From assembly GCA_025356095.1 (NCBI GenBank), contig JANXUR010000007.1, forward strand, positions 1 through 37,432: 37,432 nt of DNA, in the 5' to 3' direction. The position numbers and the translations under genes were made by a program. Every line of letters starts with the position of its first letter. The first letter of the stretch is position 1. The stretch is from Acidobacteriaceae bacterium (GTDB lineage Bacteria > Acidobacteriota > Terriglobia > Terriglobales > Acidobacteriaceae). The notes under the pieces were generated by a model that saw only the letters and a program-made list of their open reading frames with translations, was not told the origin of the DNA and did not search any database. Below, one piece after another: positions 25,115 to 32,545 of the stretch.

Positions 25115-26703
25115 AGGTCGTTACCACAGCGGAGATGCGTGCGATTGACGCGGCAACTTCCGCGCGCTTTGGTATTCCGTCGCTCAGACTGATGGAGAAT
25201 GCCGGAATTGCAGTGGCGCAGTTCGCCCTGCAACGCTTTCCGCAGGCGGAGAAGATCACGGTCGTTTGTGGCAAGGGCAACAACGGCGGCGACGGTTTTG
25301 TCGCCGCGCGCAAGCTGAATGAAGCCGGACGGCACGTTCAGGTTTTGTTGCTGTCGCGTCCGGAGGATGTGAACGGAGATGCAGCGGAGATGCTGCGGCG
25401 CTTGCCGCATCGGCTGCTGCATATAGTTACCAGCGCGGCAGATCTGCAAGGTGACCCTGTTCGTCTCGCGCTGCGCGCGCCGCTAATCGTAGACGCGATT
25501 CTAGGTTCAGGATTTAACCCGCCGGTGGAAGGTCTTTACGCAGCCGTGATTACGGCGATCAACTCCGCGCATGGTAGCGTGTTGGCGGTAGATGTGCCGT
25601 CGGGCGCGGATTCTGACGCCACTCGTCCGCAAACCGGTCTGCTTGCACGCGCTGATGCGGTCATCACTTTTACCGCGTCTCGGCAGGCGCACGTGCTGAC
25701 GTCGCTTACCTCTGGTCCTGTGCTGGTGGCGGCTATTGGTTCGCCAGCAGAGGCCATCGTTTCGGAATTGTCCCAGAGCGTCATCACGCCGAGTCAGGTC
25801 GCAAAGCTATTTACACCTCGCTTAGCCGACGCCAATAAGGGGAGCTACGGTCACGTGTTCGTGGTGGGTGGTGCGTTTGGCAAGGCAGGTGCCCCGGCGA
25901 TGACCGGCATGGCAGCTTTACGCTCGGGTGCGGGGCTTGCGACGGTGGCGTGTCCGACCGGCATTGTGGGTACCGTCTCTGGTTTTATGCCGGAGTTGAT
26001 GACGCAGCCGATGCGCGAAACTGGGGAAGGAACCTTGGCGTCGCAGCAAGCGGGCTTCGATTTAACTCTTGGCGCGGCCGATGTTCTGGCGATAGGCCCG
26101 GGACTGTCGCGGCAAGCTGAGAGCGCGGCATTGGTGCGTGCATTGGTGCACTCCAGCAACGAGCGCATCGTATTGGATGCCGACGGGTTGAATGCATTTG
26201 AAGGGCGGTTAGAGGAGTTGCAAGCTGGGGGACGCGCGCTGGTGCTCACGCCCCATCCGGGCGAGATGGCGCGGCTAGCCGGTCTCTCCGTTGCCGAGGT
26301 GCAGGCGAATCGGCTGCAAGTTGCGCGGGCGTTTGCTGTGCGACATCAAGTGACACTCGTCCTCAAAGGGCATCGCACTCTCGTTGCATTCCCGGACGGA
26401 GAGGTTTACGTCAACACCACTGGGAATCCCGGCATGGCCACTGGCGGCACTGGCGACATGCTCACGGGCATGGTCGCGGGTATTTGGGCGCAACACGTTC
26501 GTGAGCCTGAGCAGCCTCGCGAGGCGGTGCTGGCGGCTGTGTTTCTGCATGGCTTGGCGGGCGATATTGCGCGGCAGCACGTTGGAGAGCATTCGCTCGT
26601 GGCTACCGATATTCTGGCCGCGCTGCCGGAAGCGATTGGCAAAGTGCGTACTCTTGCCGCGCTGCCATGGCAGCCGGTGTGCAACCATCTTTCGCTATGC
26701 TGA
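25111..26703 (+). CDS. nnrD: Bifunctional NAD(P)H-hydrate repair enzyme (epimerase plus dehydratase)
   Basis: A 530-residue fusion that repairs hydrated NAD(P)H. The N-terminal YjeF_N domain (about 1-210) interconverts the epimers; its hallmark is VCGKGNNGGDGFVAARKLNEAG with VDAILGSGFNPPVEG after it. The C-terminal ribokinase-like domain (about 235-510) dehydrates the S-epimer at the expense of ATP or ADP; GSYGHVFVVGGAFGKAGAPAM, LTPHPGEMARLAG and GNPGMATGGTGDMLTGMVAG are its binding motifs. The length matches the E. coli YjeF (NnrD/E) fusion. The start overlaps the channel stop by ATGA and the stop overlaps the tsaE start. The channel-Nnr-TsaE run looks like one operon. Confidence 0.96.
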   Translation: MKVVTTAEMRAIDAATSARFGIPSLRLMENAGIAVAQFALQRFPQAEKITVVCGKGNNGGDGFVAARKLNEAGRHVQVLLLSRPEDVNGDAAEMLRRLPHRLLHIVTSAADLQGDPVRLALRAPLIVDAILGSGFNPPVEGLYAAVITAINSAHGSVLAVDVPSGADSDATRPQTGLLARADAVITFTASRQAHVLTSLTSGPVLVAAIGSPAEAIVSELSQSVITPSQVAKLFTPRLADANKGSYGHVFVVGGAFGKAGAPAMTGMAALRSGAGLATVACPTGIVGTVSGFMPELMTQPMRETGEGTLASQQAGFDLTLGAADVLAIGPGLSRQAESAALVRALVHSSNERIVLDADGLNAFEGRLEELQAGGRALVLTPHPGEMARLAGLSVAEVQANRLQVARAFAVRHQVTLVLKGHRTLVAFPDGEVYVNTTGNPGMATGGTGDMLTGMVAGIWAQHVREPEQPREAVLAAVFLHGLAGDIARQHVGEHSLVATDILAALPEAIGKVRTLAALPWQPVCNHLSLC

Positions 26704-27134
26704 CGTCGGTGCAGGAATTTCTCACGCAATCCGCCGAGGAAAGTATCGCGCTGGGCGAGCGCATGGCCGCGCAGTTTACCCCGCCCAAGCTGATTCTGCT
26801 GCGTGGAGACCTCGGAGCGGGGAAGACTACACTCACCAAAGGCATCGCACTGGGGTTTGACGCGGCAGAGGCGGATGAGGTGACCAGCCCTACCTTCACG
26901 CTGGTGCATGAGTATCGTGGTCCCCAGGTGACGATTTACCACCTTGACCTCTACCGCATTGACACCGAGCGCGAGTTGGCCACGTTGGGACTGGAAGAAA
27001 TGTGCGCCGACAATGCGATCGTGTTGATTGAGTGGGGTGAAAAATTTCCGCGGCTGCTGCGCGAGTGCGACGCCGAAATCATCATCGAGCGCACTGGCGA
27101 AGATTCGCGAAAATTCGTTCTTCGTGCCAGATAG
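26697..27134 (+). CDS. tsaE: tRNA threonylcarbamoyladenosine biosynthesis ATPase TsaE
   Basis: A 145-residue P-loop ATPase required for t6A modification of ANN-decoding tRNAs, acting with TsaB, TsaD and TsaC. Walker A is GDLGAGKTT at about residues 37-45, and the family's SPTFTLVHEYRG, YHLDLYRI and IEWGEKFP follow. ATG 26697 starts seven bases before the nnrD stop; an in-frame ATG at 26667 would overlap it by 37 bases and is less likely. Neither start has a clear ribosome binding site, so coupling to nnrD translation is likely. tsaE next to nnrD is common in bacteria. Confidence 0.95.
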   Translation: MLTSVQEFLTQSAEESIALGERMAAQFTPPKLILLRGDLGAGKTTLTKGIALGFDAAEADEVTSPTFTLVHEYRGPQVTIYHLDLYRIDTERELATLGLEEMCADNAIVLIEWGEKFPRLLRECDAEIIIERTGEDSRKFVLRAR

Positions 27135-27149
27135 GGAGAGCGAAACCCA

Positions 27150-27182
27150 CCACAGAGGCACCGAGCATCCGTGTCTCCGTGG
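27150..27182. repeat. REP-like palindrome between convergent tsaE and fabI
   Basis: CCACAGAGGCAC (27150-27161) pairs with GTGTCTCCGTGG (27171-27182), twelve positions with one mismatch and one G-T, around a nine-base loop. The composition (CACAGAGGCAC and GTGTCTCCGTGG) resembles repetitive extragenic palindromes seen in many bacterial genomes. It sits in the 71-base gap between two converging genes and may end both transcripts. Only one copy occurs in this window. Confidence 0.55.
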
Positions 27183-27205
27183 CGGTCCTGGTCTTTGGAC
27201 TGCTC

Positions 27206-27985
27206 TTAGAAGCCCATCACGTTATAGCCGCAATCCACATAAATGGTTTCGCCAGTGATGCCGCTGGAAAGATCTGACGCCAGGAAGAGCGCAGTATTTG
27301 CCACTTCCACGGTTTCTACATTGCGGCCTAAGGGGGCTCGTTCGGAGTGGCCCTTCAGCATATCGCTTAGGCCAGAAATACCGCGAGCGGCGAGCGTCTT
27401 GATCGGCCCCGCTGAAATCGCATTCACGCGTATCTTTTGCTTACCCAGGTCGCTGGCCAAATAGCGAACACAACACTCCAGCGCAGCCTTGGCTACGGCC
27501 ATCACGTTGTAACGCGGCACCACTTTTTCTGCGCCGTAGTAGCTCATGGTCATGATGCTGCCGCCGTCTGTCATCAGAGGCGCGGCCCCACGAGCCACGG
27601 CTACCAGCGTGTAAGCGCTCACGTCGAGAGCTACCCGGAATGCTTCACGGCTGGTGAACACAAAATCATTGGTCAATGCTTCTGCCGGAGCATAGGCGAC
27701 GCTGTGCACCACCACGTCGAGTTTGCCGTAGCGTTCCTTGAGTGTCGCGAACAGCGCGTCCACTTCGGCGTCATTAGAAAGGTCGCACTGAAAGCTCTCG
27801 GCACCGGGCAGAGTGGCAATCAGGTCTTTGCTTTCTTGACCCAACCGTTCGTTTTGGTAGGTAATGGCAAGCTGCGCGCCCGCGCCATGCAATGCCTTAG
27901 CAATGGCCCATGCAATGCTGCGCTTATTCGCGACGCCGAAAACAACCGCAGTGCGACCGGTAAGGTTGGTGGGAGAATCTGACAT
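27206..27985 (-). CDS. fabI: Enoyl-[acyl-carrier-protein] reductase FabI
   Basis: A 259-residue NADH-dependent enoyl-ACP reductase, the last reducing step of fatty-acid elongation. The Rossmann start is TAVVFGVANKRSIAWAIAKAL. The catalytic and lid residues follow FabI: Y149 (SYYGAEK), Y159 and K166 (YNVMAVAKAALE), aligning with E. coli Y146, Y156 and K163; AISAGPIKTLAARGI is the substrate-binding loop. The YxxMxxxK spacing separates it from FabG-type reductases. ATG 27985 has GGAGG ten bases upstream; a long in-frame extension to 28168 has no family counterpart. Together with accB/accC it covers the entry and end of the cycle, but it is in a separate transcript. Confidence 0.95.
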   Translation of the reverse strand: MSDSPTNLTGRTAVVFGVANKRSIAWAIAKALHGAGAQLAITYQNERLGQESKDLIATLPGAESFQCDLSNDAEVDALFATLKERYGKLDVVVHSVAYAPAEALTNDFVFTSREAFRVALDVSAYTLVAVARGAAPLMTDGGSIMTMSYYGAEKVVPRYNVMAVAKAALECCVRYLASDLGKQKIRVNAISAGPIKTLAARGISGLSDMLKGHSERAPLGRNVETVEVANTALFLASDLSSGITGETIYVDCGYNVMGF

Positions 27986-28319
27986 AGGGAGAAAGCCTCC
28001 GGGCGATCGTAAAATCGCGAACCGACAGGATAGCAGGTCGCTAATGCTACTACTTCCTCGCGACCGCCAGTCCGCTCCAGACGTTGCTGATGGCGCAGAC
28101 CTTATGGTCCACCTATCCGGGCGCCAGAATGGCATGGTAAATTTCGTTTTCGGGCGATGCGCAACCAAGGCTTCCGCCCCATTTCAGGGAAGCAAGCGCG
28201 CTCGGGGCCATGCTCGGCATCCTAAATCAAGCGCCGGCGGTGAGGCCATCACTAGCGAGAGGTTATACTCACGATGCGCAAAGGCAGCAGGCAAAGCGAC
28301 AAAACATTAGGACATCAGC
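27986..28319. other. 334-base divergent intergenic region
   Basis: The region lies between the start of fabI (minus) and of the methyltransferase gene (plus). No gene or RNA is recognised. It should hold both promoters. On the plus strand TATACT at 28264-28269, 50 bases before the methyltransferase start, is a fair -10 box without a good -35. An open frame at 27864-28310 crosses fabI and shows no domain. Confidence 0.45.
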
Positions 28320-28979
28320 ATGGGTCTGAAACTGGGTCGGCTGTTCGGCAAAAAAAAGCTGAAGCAGGAACACAAGGTGCTGTCGCAGTTGCAGTCGCGC
28401 CATGAGGCTGTGGTGCCGGAGTATCATCGCCCGACGCCTGAGTGCCCTCATCCCGAACGCTGGAGCATGTACGACTCCATGACTGCGGAGGTAGAGGTAC
28501 TGGAATTTCTCCGCACCCTCGTCACCACAATCAAGCCAGAACTGATCGTGGAGACCGGCACCTTCAGCGGCATTAGCACGTTATGGATGGCGGAGGGCTG
28601 CAAGGCAAACGGCTTTGGCCGGATTGTGAGCTGCGAGTTTGATCCGCTGGTGTACGAAAATGCCAAGGCCCGCGTGGCGCGTTCAGGCCTAGCAGAATGG
28701 ATTGAGTTGCGCAACGAATCCAGCTTAGAGATGGCGGTGGAAGGGCGGATTGACTTGCTCTACAGTGACAGCGATTTGCCAATTCGGGAGCAGGAGGTCA
28801 GGCGCTTCCTTCCGCAGATCAACCCTTACGGGCTGATTTTGATGCATGACGCCAGTTCGCACTTGAAGGAAGTGCGTGCGGCAGCACTCAAGCTGGAGCA
28901 GGAGGGCCTGATTTCTGCCGTGCTGCTGCCCACACCGCGCGGGTTAGTGGTGGCGCAAAAGCGCGAAGGGCGCCGCTAA
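28320..28979 (+). CDS. Class I SAM-dependent methyltransferase (O-methyltransferase-like, Methyltransf_24)
   Basis: A 219-residue protein. Motif I is LIVETGTFSGISTLWMAE (about residues 75-92), followed by the acidic end of beta-2 in IVSCEFDPLVYENAKARVARSG and RIDLLYSDSDLP as beta-4. The late MHDASSHLKEV is typical of the cephalosporin hydroxylase/O-methyltransferase branch. The first 20 residues are basic (FGKKKLKQEHK) and might bind membrane lipids or nucleic acid. ATG 28320 has TAGGA about eight bases upstream. It converges with the sigma-54 regulator gene and their stop codons overlap in CTAA at 28976-28979. The substrate is unknown. Confidence 0.85.
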   Translation: MGLKLGRLFGKKKLKQEHKVLSQLQSRHEAVVPEYHRPTPECPHPERWSMYDSMTAEVEVLEFLRTLVTTIKPELIVETGTFSGISTLWMAEGCKANGFGRIVSCEFDPLVYENAKARVARSGLAEWIELRNESSLEMAVEGRIDLLYSDSDLPIREQEVRRFLPQINPYGLILMHDASSHLKEVRAAALKLEQEGLISAVLLPTPRGLVVAQKREGRR

Positions 28980-30406
28980 AACAGCGCGGCTCCGCGCCAA
29001 ATCCCGCGAGAGGACAACTTCGCGCCCTCTAAGGACGTCCCGCCCTGCGCATATTCCTTCAGCTTGTTATGCAGAGTCTTCAGACTGATCTGCAAGATTT
29101 CTGCCGCGCGGGTTTTGTTGTTGCGGGTGGCTTCCAGCGTCTTCAGGATAATGAGCCGCTCCGCTTCACTCACTGTGGTGCCGACTGTGAGGTGCACAGC
29201 ACTGGCATCGCCCGCCGTGTGCCAAGGGTTGGCTTCACCAAAATCAGGCGGCAGGTGGCGAGGTTCAATCAGTCCGCCTTCACACACAATAATGGCGCGC
29301 TCCAGCGCATTGCGCAGTTCGCGCACAGTGCCGGGCCAGTTGTGCAGTTGCAGCGCGCGCTTGGCCGCTTCACTTACGCCTGCCACTTGGCGGCTATGCT
29401 TGCGGTTCATCTCGTAAAGCAGAGTGTCAATCAAAAGCGGTACGTCGTCCATACGCTCGCGCAAGGGTGGCATGTGCAGGTCAAATACGCGCAACCGGTA
29501 ATACAGGTCGCTGCGCAATTGGCCTTCCGCAATGGCCTGCTGGGGAATTTTGTTTGTGGCTGCTAGGACGCGGACGTCCACCGCAGCTTCAGTCTTGCTG
29601 CCTAAGCGCCTCACTTTGCGATCTTCCAGCACACGCAGTAATTTGGCCTGAGTGGCTACGGGCATCTCGCCAATTTCATCCAACAAGAGCGTGCCGCCCT
29701 CGGCTAGCTCAAAACAGCCGATGCGACGCTCCATGGCACCGGTAAAGGCACCCCGCTCATGGCCGAAGATCTCGCTTTCGATCAGGGTCTCAGGAATGGC
29801 GGCGCAGTTAATCGCCACAAAAGGCCGGTTGCGCCGGGGACTCAACTCGTGAATCGCCCGTGCCGCGAGCTCTTTGCCCGTGCCGCTCTCTCCGGTAATT
29901 AGAACCGATGCCGTGCTGGGTGCGATCATTTCCACCAGCCGGAACAGCTCTTTCATGGGTCGCGAGCAACCAACCAGTGAGCCCAGTGAACCGCTGTCGC
30001 GGAGGCGGCGTCGCATGACTTCCTTTTCAATCTTGTCGTCATGCCGCTGCGAGGCGTTCTGTAGAATTGTTTGTAAGCGATTGAAATCAATAGGCTTGGT
30101 GATGTAGTCGTAGGCGCCGATGCGGATCGCCTGTACCGCATCTTCAATAGTTCCCTGAGCAGTGACGACGATGAAGGCGATGGTTTCGGTGTCGCCTTTC
30201 AGGCGGCAAAGCAGTTCGATGCCGCCCATGCGCGGCATTTGCAGACCCGATATCACCACTGTAGGTGACCAACTGGCGATGGCTTCGAGAGCGGCCAGTC
30301 CATCTGCTGTTGCTCTGGTTTCGTATCCCCAACCGGAGACGATCTCCGCGAGCCCCGTGCGTTCCTGTTCTACGTCCTCAACAATAAGCACTCTGCCAGT
30401 TTGCAT
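28976..30406 (-). CDS. NtrC-family sigma-54 response regulator with Asp-to-Gly receiver (G54)
   Basis: A 476-residue enhancer-binding activator. The receiver (1-120) has the acidic pair E10/D11, T82 (VVTAQ) and K104 (ITKPID), but the phospho-acceptor site is ISGLQMP: glycine at position 54 where D54 is expected, encoded by GGT. The AAA+ domain is complete: Walker A GESGTGKE (172-179), the sigma-54 contact loop GAFTGA (219-224), Walker B TLLLDE (239-244) and the DLYYRLRVFDLHMPPLRER sensor region. A Fis-type helix-turn-helix is at the C-terminus (NNKTRAAEILQISLKTLHNKLKEY). The tail of about 25 residues after it is extra. ATG 30406 follows GGGTGTGGA. No sensor kinase gene is adjacent. It should still activate sigma-54 RNA polymerase, but not through normal phosphorylation. 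Confidence 0.95.
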   Translation of the reverse strand: MQTGRVLIVEDVEQERTGLAEIVSGWGYETRATADGLAALEAIASWSPTVVISGLQMPRMGGIELLCRLKGDTETIAFIVVTAQGTIEDAVQAIRIGAYDYITKPIDFNRLQTILQNASQRHDDKIEKEVMRRRLRDSGSLGSLVGCSRPMKELFRLVEMIAPSTASVLITGESGTGKELAARAIHELSPRRNRPFVAINCAAIPETLIESEIFGHERGAFTGAMERRIGCFELAEGGTLLLDEIGEMPVATQAKLLRVLEDRKVRRLGSKTEAAVDVRVLAATNKIPQQAIAEGQLRSDLYYRLRVFDLHMPPLRERMDDVPLLIDTLLYEMNRKHSRQVAGVSEAAKRALQLHNWPGTVRELRNALERAIIVCEGGLIEPRHLPPDFGEANPWHTAGDASAVHLTVGTTVSEAERLIILKTLEATRNNKTRAAEILQISLKTLHNKLKEYAQGGTSLEGAKLSSRGIWRGAALF

Positions 30407-30417
30407 TCCACACCCCC

Positions 30418-30444
30418 CCGGGCCCTAAACTTGTTTAAACCCGG
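30418..30444. promoter_or_regulatory. Operator-like nested dyad upstream of the sigma-54 regulator
   Basis: TAAAC-TT-GTTTA (30426-30437) is a perfect inverted repeat, and CCGGG (30418-30422) with CCCGG (30440-30444) adds an outer pair. It lies 12-38 bases upstream of the regulator's ATG at 30406. Such dyads are often operators or autoregulatory sites, but the factor is unknown. Confidence 0.4.
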
Positions 30445-30585
30445 CCAAGCTAAAAGGGATGCGCGGCGGCAAAAATAATTCTGAAACTTGTAGGAAAGTC
30501 CAAAGAAGCATAGGTGCGAAGGCTGGCAGGAACAACTGATGGGTGGCGAACCGGGATACGCACGGGAGAGAGCGGCAGATTCCTT

Positions 30586-30613
30586 TTGATTCTAGGTGAC
30601 TTTGCTGTAGAAT
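30586..30613 (+). promoter_or_regulatory. Sigma-70-type promoter of the OmpA-like gene
   Basis: TTGATT (30586-30591) as -35 and TAGAAT (30608-30613) as -10 are separated by 16 bases. Transcription would start near 30620, giving a leader of about 88 bases before ATG 30708. This is the best promoter match noted in the window by eye. Confidence 0.55.
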
Positions 30614-30707
30614 TCTCTCACCAAGAGGTTACGGGTTGACTACAACGAAGGAATCAAAATTTTTGGTTGTGATGCCGAAGAGCACCTCAAGGGTCTGGAG
30701 GATTTCC

Positions 30708-32354
30708 ATGTCACACTGTTTTAGTTTTCGCACCGTTCGCTGGATGGGTATGGCGCTGGTGCTGATGAGTTTGGTTGGTGCTGCATTTGCGCAGCAGGAT
30801 GCTCCAAGGTCGGATCTGTTTGTGGGTTATGCCTGGTCGGATCCGGGTGGAAAAACACCCTTGGGCCAGGTACCTACGCAGAAGTACGGCTGGGGCGCTG
30901 ACTACACTTACAACCTCAACAAGTGGTGGGGCATTTCCGCCGACTTCGGTGGTCACTACCATACCTACTACAACACCACGACCGCGCAGATCGGTCCCCG
31001 CTTTATGTGGCGGACGGAAGGTCTGAACCTGTTTGCCCACACTTTGTTTGGTTGGAATCGTTTCTCCACGCCGGGTGGTGGTCAATCGGGTCTGCCGAGC
31101 AGCCCCAACGCAATCCACAACGGATTGGGTGCGACCTTGGGTGGTGGTCTTGACCTGCCGCTTAAGAAGTGGGTCAACCTGCGGATCATTGAAGCGGACT
31201 ATCTTTACGCGCACCACAACTTCCGCGACATCGCTGATCCTACGAACAATGCCACCGACCAGATTCGTCCAAACTTCGACGGCGTGCAACTACGCAGCGG
31301 TTTGGTCTTCAACTTCGGTGACCTCACGCCGCCTCCGCCGCTTACCGCAGTTTGTGCCGCCACGGGCAACACGGAAGTGTTCGCGGGCGAGCCGGTTAGC
31401 TTTACTGCAACGCCGGGCAACGTGATGAAGAATCACTCGGTCACCTATGCATGGGCTGGCACCGGTGGTAACGTGACGGGCAAGGACAATGCTGCATCGG
31501 TGGACACCACCGGTCTGGCTCCTGGCACCTACACGGTCACCTCGCGCGTTTCCGATGCCAAGATGAAGAAGGGTGGCGATGCTAGCTGCTCTTCCAGCTT
31601 TACCATCAAGAATCCTCCGCCGAAGAATCCGCCGGTTGTCAGCTGCACGGCGAATCCGAGTTCGGTTCAGGCAGGTGCGCAGGTCAACGTGACTTGCACT
31701 TGCACCAGCCCGGATGGCGTGCCGGTTTCGGTTGCCAGCTGGACCACCACCGCAGGTAAGCTCTCGGGTAGCGGCGCTAGCGCTGCTCTGGATACGACCG
31801 GTGCTGGAGCTGGGTCGGTTACGGTCGGCGCGGTTTGCACCGACTCTCGCGGTTTGACTTCCAACGGTTCGGCCCACGTGACGGTGGAAAATCCTCCTCC
31901 GCCGCCAGCCAAGCCGGTTTCCAGCAAGCTCAACGAGTGCGCGTTCCCCAACAAGGTTAAGCCGTGGCGCGTAGATAATGCGTGCAAGGCCATCTTGGAT
32001 GACGTAGCACTGCGCTTGCAACGGGAAGCGGATGCCAAGGCAACTGTGATTGGCTACGCCGACGCAAGCGAGAAGATGGCCAAGAAGGGTAAGAAAGCCA
32101 AGAATGCCAACCTCGCAGCAGAACGCGCGGTTGACTCCAAGGCATACCTGACTGGCGAAAAGGGTATTGATGCTGCCCGGATTGACACCAAGACGAGCGA
32201 TGCGGATGGCCAGAAGGCCGACTTCTACATCGTCCCGGCGGGTGCTGATGCCGTCAGCGAAGGTACCGCGGTGGACGAGACGAAAGTCATGGCCATCCCA
32301 GATCACCCGAAACCGATGGCCAAGAAGAAGATGGCCAAGAAAGCTGCCGTGTAG
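30708..32354 (+). CDS. Outer-membrane protein: beta-barrel, two Ig-like domains and OmpA C-terminal domain
   Basis: A 548-residue envelope protein. A signal peptide (1-28) ends GAAFA-QQ. Residues about 35-204 look like an eight-strand barrel of alternating aromatic strands (FVGYAWSDP, YGWGADYTYNLNKWWGISADFGG, VQLRSGLVFNFGD). Two Cys-containing Ig-/PKD-like domains follow (about 208-301 and 307-395), each flanked by Pro-rich linkers (TPPPPL, NPPPKNPP, NPPPPPAKP). The OmpA-type domain (about 408-510) keeps D452 (GYADASE) and R473 (LAAERA), equivalent to peptidoglycan-binding D271/R286 of OmpA. The C-terminus is a Lys/Ala/Met-rich tail (KPMAKKKMAKKAAV). ATG 30708 has GGAGG six bases upstream; the longer frame from 30636 is rejected. 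It has its own promoter and terminator. Confidence 0.9.
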   Translation: MSHCFSFRTVRWMGMALVLMSLVGAAFAQQDAPRSDLFVGYAWSDPGGKTPLGQVPTQKYGWGADYTYNLNKWWGISADFGGHYHTYYNTTTAQIGPRFMWRTEGLNLFAHTLFGWNRFSTPGGGQSGLPSSPNAIHNGLGATLGGGLDLPLKKWVNLRIIEADYLYAHHNFRDIADPTNNATDQIRPNFDGVQLRSGLVFNFGDLTPPPPLTAVCAATGNTEVFAGEPVSFTATPGNVMKNHSVTYAWAGTGGNVTGKDNAASVDTTGLAPGTYTVTSRVSDAKMKKGGDASCSSSFTIKNPPPKNPPVVSCTANPSSVQAGAQVNVTCTCTSPDGVPVSVASWTTTAGKLSGSGASAALDTTGAGAGSVTVGAVCTDSRGLTSNGSAHVTVENPPPPPAKPVSSKLNECAFPNKVKPWRVDNACKAILDDVALRLQREADAKATVIGYADASEKMAKKGKKAKNANLAAERAVDSKAYLTGEKGIDAARIDTKTSDADGQKADFYIVPAGADAVSEGTAVDETKVMAIPDHPKPMAKKKMAKKAAV

Positions 32355-32384
32355 GAGCTTCTGCTCCTGCTGGGCAAATAAAAT

Positions 32385-32420
32385 AGAGGCTGACCGGGTT
32401 CCCGGTCAGCCTCTTTTCTT
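32385..32420 (+). terminator. Intrinsic terminator of the OmpA-like gene
   Basis: AGAGGCTGACCGGG (32385-32398) and CCCGGTCAGCCTCT (32401-32414) are a perfect 14-base stem around TT, followed by TTTCTTGTT. A small hairpin GGAGC-TTCT-GCTCC at 32354-32367 precedes it directly after the stop. It is the most typical terminator in the window. Confidence 0.92.
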
Positions 32421-32545
32421 GTTGCGGAGATACTTGGCTCTCGCTTCGACCCAAGCTTCCCTCTGACTTCTGCTTCCCCAACCTAGTTGGTGCCGGTGGT
32501 ACCTCTGGCTGTGTGAGCTCGCTGACAGGGCGGTAATATTAGGAT

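Larger units (their letters stand above)
30407..30707. other. 301-base divergent region between the sigma-54 regulator and the OmpA-like gene
   Basis: Contains the dyad at 30418-30444 in front of the regulator and a good sigma-70-type promoter for the OmpA-like gene at 30586-30613. No gene is seen. I searched for a sigma-54 site (TGGC-N8-TTGC); TGGCAGGAACAACTGA near 30522 fails at the second half, so none is claimed. Confidence 0.6.

Noticed and set aside
30520-30540. Sigma-54 promoter upstream of the OmpA-like gene
   Set aside because: TGGCAGGAACAACTGA has the GG element, but not the GC at the required distance.
31290-32306. 338-residue minus-strand open frame inside the OmpA-like gene
   Set aside because: It lies opposite a well-supported gene with signal peptide, ribosome binding site, promoter and terminator; no domain is seen.
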